A stretch of 11,881 nt of DNA from Chloroflexota bacterium (GTDB taxonomy: Bacteria > Chloroflexota > Anaerolineae > Promineifilales > Promineifilaceae), in NCBI GenBank assembly GCA_008501785.1, contig QQUD01000309.1:1-11881 (forward strand), in the 5' to 3' direction. The notes under the pieces are model-generated. The model did not search any database. It had not been told where the DNA came from and saw only the letters and a program-made list of their open reading frames with translations. The position numbers and the translations under genes are program-made. Shown here in pieces: positions 1-5,851 of the stretch. Within the stretch, counting starts at the first letter, position 1; each line of letters opens with the position of its first letter.

Positions 1-115
1 AATCCGCAGAGATAGTCGTAGATGCCACAGATTGATGCGCAGATTTTAGATAGTTAAGAAAGAAACCTAAAAATCTTATAAATCTGCGCTAAAATCTTGA
101 AAATCTGCGTTTAGA
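1..115. repeat. AT-rich intergenic DNA with repeated ATCTGCG units
   Basis: This non-coding stretch lies downstream of the leftward Crp/Fnr gene. The word AAATCTGCG occurs at 80-88 and 101-109. Its reverse complement occurs within 37-47, so GCGCAGATTT at 37-46 pairs perfectly with AAATCTGCGC at 80-89. Related shorter pieces (CCGCAGA near 4, CCACAGATT near 25) precede them. No T-rich terminator hairpin for the gene on the left-going strand is obvious. I read this as decayed repeat DNA; no function can be assigned. Confidence 0.45.
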
Positions 116-135
116 AGTTATTTAATAATGCTGTC

Positions 136-897
136 TTAACCACTGACTTGGGCGCGGAGTGCGTCGGGGTCGAGAATCGTGATGTGTCCTTGTTCGAGCC
201 GAATCCAGTCACGTTTGCGAAAGTCGCGTAAGCTTTTGTTGGTGCTTTCGCGGGTGGCACCGATGAGGCTGGCGATGTTGCCTTGGGTGAGCAGCATATC
301 GATGAAAACGCCATCTTTTTGCACCTTCCCGTAGTCCTGAGCCAATTCCATCAGTTTGCGGGCCAATCGTTGTGGCACTGGCAATGATGCCAGACTGTCC
401 ATTTGCATCGTGTTGTAACGAACGCGGCGGCTTAGTTCTTTCAAGAAGTTGAGTGACAGTTGTGGTGTGCGGCGCATGTGTTCACGGAATTGCTCACGGC
501 GCATGATGTAAAGGATGGTGTCGTCGAGCGCAACGGCCGTTGCCGAACGAGGTAGCCCATCAATCACAGCCAGCTCCCCAAAAATATCCCCAGGGCGGCC
601 AAATAAAATCACAGATGTTTCGCTGCCGTCAAGGCCGTTGACAAAGATACGTACTTGTCCCGATTTGATGAGGTACAAAACTCGACCTGGGTCTCCTTCA
701 CGAAAGATGATTTCGCCCTGACGATAGTGCTTTTTGCGCATATCTTTTGCTATCGTGTTTAGCTCATTCGTTTGCAGGTCAGCGAATAAGGTTGTTTGTC
801 GTAAAAAGTCAGCCATTTGCTTTTGATTTTCCCGGCCTGGTTTTTGTAGTGCTGAAATTGGCCGATAAATTGTTTGTGTGACACTCATTGTACTCAT
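136..897 (-). CDS. Crp/Fnr family transcriptional regulator (CRP-like, cNMP-binding)
   Basis: A cytoplasmic DNA-binding regulator of 253 residues. Residues about 36-150 form the cyclic-nucleotide-binding beta-roll. The FGEL (106-109) and R-S-A-T (117-120) signature residues E108, R117 and S118 correspond to E. coli CRP E72, R82 and S83, so cAMP or a similar nucleotide is a plausible ligand. Residues about 165-240 are the winged helix-turn-helix. Its recognition helix reads T-R-E-S-T-N-K, where R216, E217 and K221 match the CRP contact positions R180, E181 and R185, predicting a TGTGA-type half-site. There is no cysteine anywhere, so it is not an FNR-type Fe-S oxygen sensor. The first ATG has AAGGA just upstream but very close; ATG at 888 (residue 4) is equally possible, and residue 28 would begin the conserved part. 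A perfect CRP-type site lies at 1968-1983 in this same window. The family call is firm; ligand and targets are inferred. Confidence 0.93.
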   Translation of the reverse strand: MSTMSVTQTIYRPISALQKPGRENQKQMADFLRQTTLFADLQTNELNTIAKDMRKKHYRQGEIIFREGDPGRVLYLIKSGQVRIFVNGLDGSETSVILFGRPGDIFGELAVIDGLPRSATAVALDDTILYIMRREQFREHMRRTPQLSLNFLKELSRRVRYNTMQMDSLASLPVPQRLARKLMELAQDYGKVQKDGVFIDMLLTQGNIASLIGATRESTNKSLRDFRKRDWIRLEQGHITILDPDALRAQVSG

Positions 898-931
898 CCA
901 TCCTTGCAGATGAACGAACGGAAGGTAGTGA

Positions 932-950
932 TTTAGTAACTGTTTAGTAA
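932..950. repeat. Direct repeat TTTAGTAA, two copies 11 bp apart
   Basis: TTTAGTAA is found at 932-939 and again at 943-950, a spacing of 11 bp or about one helical turn. This lies directly upstream of the Crp/Fnr gene on its leftward strand, where a promoter should be. It could be a tandem half-site for a regulator or simply part of an AT-rich promoter. The repeat is seen directly; any role is inferred. Confidence 0.35.
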
Positions 951-1012
951 TCTTCCCGGAAGTTGAGAGGTATTTTTGCTTGAAATAGCTGTTTCAAAGC
1001 TTCCGGGAAGAT
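950..1012. repeat. 13-bp inverted repeat with nested hairpin; paired CTTCC-S-GGAAG palindromes
   Basis: ATCTTCCCGGAAG (950-962) and its exact reverse complement (1000-1012) flank 37 bp. Inside, TTGAAA (980-985) and TTTCAA (992-997) form a second stem. Each outer arm is itself an odd-length palindrome, CTTCC-C-GGAAG (952-962) and CTTCC-G-GGAAG (1000-1010), with centres 48 bp apart. It sits between the stop of the DUF3307 gene and the start of the Crp/Fnr gene, both leftward. It has no T-run after it, so it is a poor intrinsic terminator. Options are two operator sites controlling the Crp/Fnr gene, or a small REP/MITE-like element. Confidence 0.6.
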
Positions 1013-1039
1013 GGGTAAGTTACCTTCTGTTCATCAATC

Positions 1040-1729
1040 TTACAATGTACTCAGCGCTAAGCCAATCAAAACGGCCAGGATGACACTGACCAGCAACTCG
1101 GCGAGGTAAACGGCCGTTTGCTCATTCGCATTAATTTCCCGCCATTCCATAAACAGTCGCGGCGCAGCCACCAGTGGCACCAGCAGAAATTGCCCCATCG
1201 CCACAAAAGTCGTCATTAACACCCGCTCAGCAATGCCCAAATATTTGCTGTTGCCGCCAAATTCTGGCGCGTCGCCTTGTACCAGCCCATAGGCCAGGAA
1301 TTTGATAATTACCCAAGCAGGCATGGTCACGAACGCGTAGCCGAGCAGGTATAGAAGGAGGCGGTCGTTGTGGAAAACGGCCGTTAACTGCACCGTCACA
1401 TTCGACCAATCTAGAAAACCACTCCAGGCCAAAACCATAAAAATGACGAGAAAATGAGCCACCTGATCCAGCGCAAACCGTGCCATTGGTGCAATCCGTG
1501 GTTTCAGCAACAACTGTGATGCATCAATCAAGAAGTGCAAGCCGCTAATTAATAACACACCATCCCACCATGTCGGGTCAAAAGGAAGTGCAAACAACCA
1601 TGTCACGCCAAGGACGATTAAACAATGAACAGTCACCCCTTTTAACTCTCGACTTTTCCAATACGCCAACTTATTCCATTGCAAAATATAATCGCCGACC
1701 AAATGGGCTAATAACATCGAAACAATCAT
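1040..1729 (-). CDS. DUF3307 family integral membrane protein
   Basis: A 229-residue polytopic inner-membrane protein of unknown function. The N-terminal H-L-V-G-D-Y-x-L-Q motif (residues 9-17), followed by a lysine-containing loop and a conserved histidine at about residue 35 (V-T-V-H-C), is the hallmark of DUF3307. Further hydrophobic segments follow at about 36-48, 56-72, 87-104, 125-145, 170-190 and 210-228, so roughly six to seven membrane spans. ATG at 1729 has AAAGGTAGGG a suitable distance upstream on its strand. It is leftward like the Crp/Fnr gene, with 142 bp of repeat-bearing DNA between, so co-transcription is uncertain. A degenerate CRP-like site (1764-1779) lies 35-50 bp upstream of the start. 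In other genomes the family is sometimes beside SatD-like or regulator genes, but nothing here pins down a role. Confidence 0.82.
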   Translation of the reverse strand: MIVSMLLAHLVGDYILQWNKLAYWKSRELKGVTVHCLIVLGVTWLFALPFDPTWWDGVLLISGLHFLIDASQLLLKPRIAPMARFALDQVAHFLVIFMVLAWSGFLDWSNVTVQLTAVFHNDRLLLYLLGYAFVTMPAWVIIKFLAYGLVQGDAPEFGGNSKYLGIAERVLMTTFVAMGQFLLVPLVAAPRLFMEWREINANEQTAVYLAELLVSVILAVLIGLALSTL

Positions 1730-1763
1730 GATACCCTACCTTTTATCTCTACAAATAGGTGGT

Positions 1764-1779
1764 TGTGAGAAAAATCAAA
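1764..1779. promoter_or_regulatory. Possible degenerate CRP/FNR-type site (TGTGA-N6-TCAAA)
   Basis: TGTGA (1764-1768), six bases, then TCAAA (1775-1779) gives nine of ten matches to the CRP palindrome TGTGA-N6-TCACA. With the preceding T it also resembles a hybrid CRP/FNR site, ending in ATCAA. Its centre is about 42 bp upstream of the DUF3307 start on the leftward strand. A one-mismatch site can arise by chance in AT-rich DNA, so this is only suggestive. Confidence 0.3.
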
Positions 1780-1820
1780 CGACCAATACATCTCAGAATT
1801 ATTTGGAAGCAACTTTAAGT

Positions 1821-1896
1821 GGAGACTTTTGTCTATAGTCTCTAGTCTTCAGTCTCCAATCTCTAGCTTTAGCTCTAGCTCTAACCTCTAGCTTTG
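1821..1896. repeat. Degenerate heptamer-then-hexamer tandem repeat
   Basis: Five consecutive seven-base units fill 1831-1865: GTCTATA, GTCTCTA, GTCTTCA, GTCTCCA, ATCTCTA. They are followed by six- and seven-base units GCTTTA, GCTCTA, GCTCTA, ACCTCTA, GCTTTG to 1896. GGAGACT at 1821-1827 is the inverse of AGTCTCC at 1851-1857. The pattern recalls short tandemly repeated repetitive (STRR) heptamers described in cyanobacteria. It is not coding, and lies in the 395-bp gap between divergent genes. Confidence 0.7.
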
Positions 1897-1967
1897 TGTT
1901 GAGTCGCTCCCGATTACCAATACGTTTTGTTTGTAACCATATAGTAGTGGAATTGAGAAAAGATCGC

Positions 1968-1983
1968 TGTGACTTTTTTCACA
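1968..1983. promoter_or_regulatory. Perfect CRP-type binding site TGTGA-N6-TCACA
   Basis: TGTGA at 1968-1972, CTTTTT at 1973-1978 and TCACA at 1979-1983 match the E. coli CRP consensus palindrome at all ten conserved positions. It stands about 142 bp before the Rrf2 ATG. A Crp/Fnr-family protein encoded at 136-897 keeps the DNA-contacting Arg and Glu expected to read this site. If transcription starts near 2060, the site centre is about 85 bp upstream, a usual activator distance. The match is seen; its use is inferred. Confidence 0.6.
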
Positions 1984-2016
1984 TCAAATCAAAATTCGTG
2001 AAAAATGGTGCGCATG

Positions 2017-2053
2017 GTGTCATTTGTCATGTACACCGAATGACAAATATCAC
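2017..2053. promoter_or_regulatory. Long palindrome overlapping a possible promoter, likely operator for the Rrf2 gene
   Basis: ATTTGTCAT (2022-2030) and ATGACAAAT (2040-2048) are exact inverted copies separated by nine bases. The arms extend to GTG (2017-2019) and CAC (2051-2053) with two mismatched positions between. A possible sigma-70-like promoter is embedded in it: TTGTCA at 2024-2029 and TATCAC at 2048-2053 with an 18-base spacer. A repressor bound here would block such a promoter. The obvious candidate is the Rrf2 protein encoded next (autoregulation). Palindrome clear; operator and promoter roles inferred. Confidence 0.5.
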
Positions 2054-2124
2054 TACATATTGATTGCAATGTTGGGTAAATTCATGCACATAAGCAACGT
2101 TGATTGAATGGGTCCACATTAACT

Positions 2125-2613
2125 ATGTTTCAAATATCAAGAAGAGCAGATTACGCAGTTAGAATCATGATCGAATTGGGACTTTTGCAGGTGCGAGAAC
2201 GTATCTCGTCTCGTCAGATATCTCGTAAAACGGGTGTGCCAAAAGCATTTTTACACAAAATTACGGCCGATTTGGTAAAAGCCAACCTCGTTGCCACGTA
2301 TGCAGGTCCGGCTGGTGGGTTGATGTTAAGACGGTCGTTAGACAAGGTTAATCTTTTGCAAGTATTAGAAGCAGTTGAAGGTCCGGTTTGTCTCAATATC
2401 TGTTTACTTGACCCCGACGAGTGTGATCGTCAGGCTCTTTGCCCCGCTCACGACTTTTGGGGCGAATTGCAGATCAACATTTCACAGCAATTAAAAGAGA
2501 TGACCTTGCAAAAGCTTGTGGATGAAGCACACGAACTCAAGAAAAATCCGCGACCTCATCCTAACCATGTCAATTATGTCTCCGAAGATGAAATAGAAAT
2601 TCGTTCCGAGTAA
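2125..2613 (+). CDS. Rrf2 family transcriptional regulator with Cys cluster (IscR/NsrR-like)
   Basis: A 162-residue winged-helix regulator. The N-terminus M-F-Q-I-S-R-R-A-D-Y-A-V-R is the standard Rrf2 opening, so I place the start at ATG 2125. A TTG at 2104 in frame would add seven residues, with no better ribosome site. The helix-turn-helix covers about residues 26-60, with the wing G-P-A-G-G-L at 61-66. Four cysteines follow at 89, 93, 100 and 106 (C-x3-C-x6-C-x5-C), in the region where IscR and NsrR bind an Fe-S cluster, so a redox, nitric-oxide or iron-sulfur signal is plausible. It lies 12 bp before the first SCO gene, probably co-transcribed, and is the best candidate regulator of the SCO and oxidase genes. 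The family is firm; the ligand and targets are inferred. Confidence 0.92.
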   Translation: MFQISRRADYAVRIMIELGLLQVRERISSRQISRKTGVPKAFLHKITADLVKANLVATYAGPAGGLMLRRSLDKVNLLQVLEAVEGPVCLNICLLDPDECDRQALCPAHDFWGELQINISQQLKEMTLQKLVDEAHELKKNPRPHPNHVNYVSEDEIEIRSE

Positions 2614-2625
2614 ATTGGAGAGGGG

Positions 2626-3333
2626 ATGACGGCAACCGCGCAACCCATTCAAAAGCCAGAACAAACAAGCCTGGTGCAAATTATCACACGTTATTTCTAT
2701 GTGCTTGTCATTTTGGGTGCAATTGGGATTGTTTTATTTGTCGTTTTCCAGCCAATTACTGTGTTGCCACGCATTGCGCTGGCTCCTGGATTTGCGTTAG
2801 TCGATCAGAACAACAAACAATTAACCAATGAAGATATGCGCGGGCGTATCGCACTTTATTCTTTCACTTATAGTAATTGTGTTGACAATTGCGTCAGTTC
2901 CACCCCGTTAATGGAAGATATTTATACAGCAATATTGAAGATGGATACAGGCGATATTCCTGTTGAATTGATCACAATTTCCATCGATCCAGATGATACA
3001 CCGGATAAGCTAATGGTTGTGTCGGATTCTTTGGGAGCTAATTCAAATGTTTGGCATTTTTTAACAGGCACAGAAGAACGAGTCCGCTGGGTAATAGGTG
3101 GTGGATTTAGCACTTTTTATAAAGAGTTAGATGATGGTTCCTATCAACTTGCTCCAGACCTGATGTTAGTTGATGGGGCTGGCGTCCTCCGTGCCGAATA
3201 TCGGCGGGGATTACCTGAGTTCAATATTGTAATGCGTGATATCGGACTGCTTGTAGATGAGGCACACAATAGTGACGGTGTGAACAAATATGCTTATGAA
3301 GCTGCGCATTTATTCTTATGTTACCCAAGATAG
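2626..3333 (+). CDS. SCO1/SenC-family protein, divergent: CX3C kept, copper-ligand His missing
   Basis: A 235-residue membrane-anchored thioredoxin-fold protein. One transmembrane helix at about 24-42 is followed by an outward-facing domain with the C-V-D-N-C pair (C85, C89) and the conserved S-I-D-P-x-x-x-T-P-D stretch (119-127). In canonical SCO proteins a distal His completes the Cu site. Aligning this protein to its neighbour places Leu176 (Y-Q-L-A-P) at that position, and no His lies nearby. It may therefore act as a thiol-disulfide reductase for CuA cysteines rather than carry copper, or may bind copper differently. The C-terminus is about 20 residues longer than usual and ends in C-Y-P-R. 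The start follows GGAGAGGGG directly after the Rrf2 stop. The SCO fold call is firm; the function change is inferred. Confidence 0.9.
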   Translation: MTATAQPIQKPEQTSLVQIITRYFYVLVILGAIGIVLFVVFQPITVLPRIALAPGFALVDQNNKQLTNEDMRGRIALYSFTYSNCVDNCVSSTPLMEDIYTAILKMDTGDIPVELITISIDPDDTPDKLMVVSDSLGANSNVWHFLTGTEERVRWVIGGGFSTFYKELDDGSYQLAPDLMLVDGAGVLRAEYRRGLPEFNIVMRDIGLLVDEAHNSDGVNKYAYEAAHLFLCYPR

Positions 3334-3381
3334 CTGCTTTCATAGTGTGCAGTTTGTTAAAAATATAAAAAGGACCTTTGT

Positions 3382-4050
3382 ATGACTTCAGTTGCCGATT
3401 CACCAAACTCAGATGAGAAAAAGCCAACATCTGGGCTTAAAACGTGGCTCTTAATTGTAGGTGGCTTGTTTGCTGGCTTGTTTGTTGGTTTGGTTGTGAT
3501 TAGTTCCGCGATTGGAACACCTATTATTGGTGGACATCAATTTCATGGAACTGTGATTCGCGCACCCGAACCTGCAAACAATTTCACTTTCACAGGGGCC
3601 GATGGGCAGCCTGTCAGCTTGAGGGATTTTCGTGGCAAAGTTGTACTCCTTTATTTTGGTTACACTTATTGCCCAGATGTGTGTCCAGCGACCATGGTGG
3701 AATTAAAACAAGCTGTTGAGGAAATTGGCAACAAAGCCGATCGGGTACAGGTCATATTGATTTCAGTAGACCCTGAGCGTGATACCCCCGAACAACTGCA
3801 AGCATATGCGAATCACTTTCATGAATCATTTTTAGGATTAACCGGAACTGAAGAAGAGATTTTGGGGCTAACGACTCAATATGGTGTCTTTTTTGAAAAA
3901 CATGAAGGCTCTGTTGATTCTGGCTATCTGATTGACCACACAGCAACTGTAACGGTGATTGACCGAGATGGACATTTACGTCTTTTATATCCATTTGATA
4001 CACCATCTGAAGGCATCGCAGATGATTTACGTTACCTTGTTCGACATTAA
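3382..4050 (+). CDS. SCO1/SenC/PrrC copper chaperone for cytochrome oxidase (canonical)
   Basis: A 222-residue protein with a transmembrane anchor at about 21-42 and an extracytoplasmic thioredoxin-like domain. It keeps all three copper ligands of the family: Y-C-P-D-V-C-P (C97, C101) and D-H-T (H186). The S-V-D-P-E-R-D-T-P-E motif (128-137) is also present. Family members deliver copper to, or reduce, the CuA centre of cytochrome c oxidase subunit II, which is encoded 377 bp downstream. AAGGA lies seven bases before the ATG. It sits 48 bp after its divergent paralogue, so the two are likely one transcript and may form a chaperone/reductase pair. Confidence 0.96.
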   Translation: MTSVADSPNSDEKKPTSGLKTWLLIVGGLFAGLFVGLVVISSAIGTPIIGGHQFHGTVIRAPEPANNFTFTGADGQPVSLRDFRGKVVLLYFGYTYCPDVCPATMVELKQAVEEIGNKADRVQVILISVDPERDTPEQLQAYANHFHESFLGLTGTEEEILGLTTQYGVFFEKHEGSVDSGYLIDHTATVTVIDRDGHLRLLYPFDTPSEGIADDLRYLVRH

Positions 4051-4105
4051 TAAGGGCTTATGAACTTCTAGGAGATTCACCGCAGGGGTCGCTATAGTCA
4101 CTGAG

Positions 4106-4126
4106 GGTTTTGAGTGAAAACCTTTT
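4106..4126 (+). terminator. Weak possible intrinsic terminator after the SCO genes
   Basis: GGTTTT (4106-4111) and AAAACC (4117-4122) can pair around a five-base loop, followed by four T residues (4123-4126). The stem is short and AT-rich, so it may terminate only part of the transcripts between the second SCO gene and the oxidase genes. Confidence 0.35.
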
Positions 4127-4153
4127 AAAAACTGGCTCTTTGGGAATTCAAGG

Positions 4154-4210
4154 GGAATGGAGGCTTTAGCCGGAACATGTGCCGTGAGAACCGGCTAAAG
4201 CCTTCACTCC
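4154..4210. repeat. REP-like long palindrome
   Basis: AGGCTTTAGCCGG (4161-4173) is exactly inverted at 4191-4203. The stem extends outward to 4154 and 4210 with one mismatch and one G-T pair, giving about 20 paired positions around a 17-base loop. No T-run follows, which argues against an intrinsic terminator. The layout resembles REP elements spread by RAYT/IS200-type transposases; I recall similar AGGCTTTAGCCGG palindromes as dispersed repeats in several bacterial genomes, which is memory, not a search. It lies in the 245-bp gap between the SCO and oxidase genes, where it could also protect mRNA ends. Confidence 0.6.
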
Positions 4211-4283
4211 GACGCAAAATGTGGGTCTTACCCCATGAAATCCTAAAGAACCATTGTTTAGTTACGATTGAATTGCATTTTTG

Positions 4284-4291
4284 AAGGAGGT
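4284..4291 (+). promoter_or_regulatory. Strong ribosome-binding site for the IIa peptide gene
   Basis: AAGGAGGT matches the anti-Shine-Dalgarno core in full and lies four bases before ATG 4296. It supports reality of the very short gene that follows and, through the overlapping stop/start, translation of subunit II. Confidence 0.8.
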
Positions 4292-4295
4292 ATTT

Positions 4296-4427
4296 ATGGA
4301 AGATCGGGATAAGAAATACAAAGCACCGCAAGGTACTGTTGCCATTATGATCATTTTTGTGCTCCTGATTATTGCTTTGTGGGGTAGTGCTTACCTTACC
4401 TTATTGGCAAGGGGAGTGACCGTATAA
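4296..4427 (+). CDS. cbaD: Cytochrome c oxidase subunit IIa (ba3-type small subunit)
   Basis: A 43-residue peptide. A charged, cytoplasm-facing start (M-E-D-R-D-K-K-Y-K) leads to P-Q-G-T-V-A, one hydrophobic helix at about 15-38, and an A-R-G-V-T-V end. The P-x-G-T-x-A entry into a single helix and the terminal R-G match the subunit IIa (CoxIIa) family of Thermus ba3 oxidase, whose member is 34 residues. That helix fills the place of the second helix of classical subunit II. Its TAA overlaps the ATG of subunit II by one base (TAATG), implying translational coupling. A perfect Shine-Dalgarno precedes it. Too short for many gene callers, it is easily missed. The symbol follows Thermus use. Confidence 0.88.
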   Translation: MEDRDKKYKAPQGTVAIMIIFVLLIIALWGSAYLTLLARGVTV

Positions 4428-4930
4428 TGCATATTGATCCGAGTGAAAGGAATTACATCATTGGTACTGTCGCTTTGATAGCGGTATTTGCAGCGGCCGT
4501 TTTAATTAGCGGTTTTGCTTATGGTATCCAGCTTCCAGAGCCGGTCGATCAGGTTGATCCGCGTACAGTAGCAACAGATGAAGATTCTCCCTGGAGTGCC
4601 CCAGTTGAGGAGCGCACACGTGAGTTAGCGCCTTTGAAGTACGAAGTGTACGTTTTGGCGCAAACCTGGATGTACTCACCTGGTTCGACGAATTATGGGC
4701 AGCCACCCATTACGGTGCCTGCTCGCTCGACGGTTACATTTTATGTGACCAGTAAAGACATTCAACATGGATTTAGGATAGATGGCACGAATGTGAATAT
4801 GATGATTTTGCCCGGTCAAGTTTCAAAATTGACGGCGACTTTTGATGAGCCGGGTGAATATAATATTGTTTGTCACGAATATTGTGGTGTGAATCATCAT
4901 ACGATGTTCGGCAAAATTATAGTGGAATAG
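4427..4930 (+). CDS. cbaB: Cytochrome c oxidase subunit II, ba3 type, CuA-binding
   Basis: A 167-residue subunit with one N-terminal transmembrane helix (about 11-33) and an outward cupredoxin domain holding the dinuclear CuA centre that takes electrons from cytochrome c. The ligands are visible as H114 (Q-H-G-F), C149, E151 (backbone), C153, H157 and M160 (C-H-E-Y-C-G, then N-H-H-T-M-F-G). These residue numbers equal those of Thermus thermophilus ba3 subunit II, which is 168 residues. Classical A-type subunit II has two helices and is longer, so this is B-family. Its start overlaps the IIa stop, and the haem farnesyltransferase follows within five bases. Confidence 0.96.
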   Translation: MHIDPSERNYIIGTVALIAVFAAAVLISGFAYGIQLPEPVDQVDPRTVATDEDSPWSAPVEERTRELAPLKYEVYVLAQTWMYSPGSTNYGQPPITVPARSTVTFYVTSKDIQHGFRIDGTNVNMMILPGQVSKLTATFDEPGEYNIVCHEYCGVNHHTMFGKIIVE

Positions 4931-4935
4931 TGAGT

Positions 4936-5847
4936 ATGGATGCTGTCAATGAGTTAGTCCAACCTATTCGACCTGTACGCTCGATTTGGAAAACGGCCGT
5001 TATCCTCTTCAAGCTTCGCGTTGTCTTCCTGCTGCTGTTGTCAGCATTTGGTGGAGCCGCGTTGGGAGCCATTGCCGTTGGACAAGCAAGCATCTGGCAG
5101 TTTTTGTTGCTGGCCGTGACAGGACTTCTGTCGGCCGGTGGTGCATCTGCCATTAATCAATATTTGGAACGGGACCGTGACGCCCGCATGAACCGCACGG
5201 CGGCGCGACCGTTGGCAACGGGGCAGATAGGAAATCCTCACATTATTTTGGCGATTGGTGGGGGGATGGTGCTGTTGGCGACGGCTCTAGCTGCCATTTT
5301 TAACGGTCCGTTGGCCTTTTGGATTTTTTCGGGTGCGGTGATTTATGTGGGTGTGTATACCATTTGGCTGAAGCCACGCACCACACTCAACATTGTGATT
5401 GGTGGTGCGGCGGGCAGCTGTGCTGTCATTAGTGGTGGTGCGGCAGTTGGGGCCTGGGCCGATGTGTCGGTGTGGATTTTGGCGGTGCTGGTGTTTGTCT
5501 GGACACCGGTTCATTTTTGGGCATTGGCGTTGGCATATCGGTCAGATTACATCAAGGCTGATTACCCGATGCTGCCAGCGCGTGTGGCACCACCTGTGGC
5601 GGCAAGATGGACGGCGTTGCATTCTGTGTTTACGGCCGTTTCCGGTCTTGCTCTTGGTATTTGGCCTGGGGTCGATTGGTTCTATCTCATCCCTATCAGC
5701 ATCTCAACCGTTTTTCTGGTGAAATACACCATTCGACTTTTGGCGCAACCTGCAGAAAGAAAACCTGCATTTGCACTGTTCCACTTTTCTAACCTTTATC
5801 TTGCACTGGTGCTGGTGATGGTCATGCTCGCCAGTTTATGGAGGTAA
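4936..5847 (+). CDS. ctaB: Protoheme IX farnesyltransferase (haem O synthase)
   Basis: A 303-residue UbiA-superfamily membrane prenyltransferase that attaches a farnesyl group to haem B, giving haem O, the precursor of haem A in oxidases. The first Asp-rich motif is N-Q-Y-L-E-R-D-R-D-A-R-M-N-R-T followed by A-A-R-P-L (residues about 74-93). The second is Y-R-S-D-Y-x-x-A-D-Y-P-M-L-P near 200-215. About eight to nine hydrophobic helices fit the family. The start is set at ATG 4936, five bases after subunit II; a longer in-frame start at 4870 would overlap the CuA gene and encode nothing family-like. The ribosome site is weak (GTGAG), so coupling to subunit II is likely. Its place between subunits II and I marks a dedicated oxidase operon. 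No haem A synthase (ctaA) is in the window. Confidence 0.96.
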   Translation: MDAVNELVQPIRPVRSIWKTAVILFKLRVVFLLLLSAFGGAALGAIAVGQASIWQFLLLAVTGLLSAGGASAINQYLERDRDARMNRTAARPLATGQIGNPHIILAIGGGMVLLATALAAIFNGPLAFWIFSGAVIYVGVYTIWLKPRTTLNIVIGGAAGSCAVISGGAAVGAWADVSVWILAVLVFVWTPVHFWALALAYRSDYIKADYPMLPARVAPPVAARWTALHSVFTAVSGLALGIWPGVDWFYLIPISISTVFLVKYTIRLLAQPAERKPAFALFHFSNLYLALVLVMVMLASLWR

Positions 5848-5851
5848 GTTT

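Noticed and set aside
1831..1896. CRISPR-like repeat array
   Set aside because: Units are six to seven bases with no spacers, so it is a low-complexity tandem repeat. No cas gene is near.
4125..4331. A 68-codon minus-strand open frame across the gap before the oxidase genes
   Set aside because: It runs through the REP-like hairpin and into the IIa ribosome site and gene, and its translation has no recognisable features.
4870..4935. A longer N-terminus for the haem farnesyltransferase
   Set aside because: It would overlap the CuA ligand region of subunit II and encode the other-frame reading of that conserved DNA. ATG 4936 fits the family.
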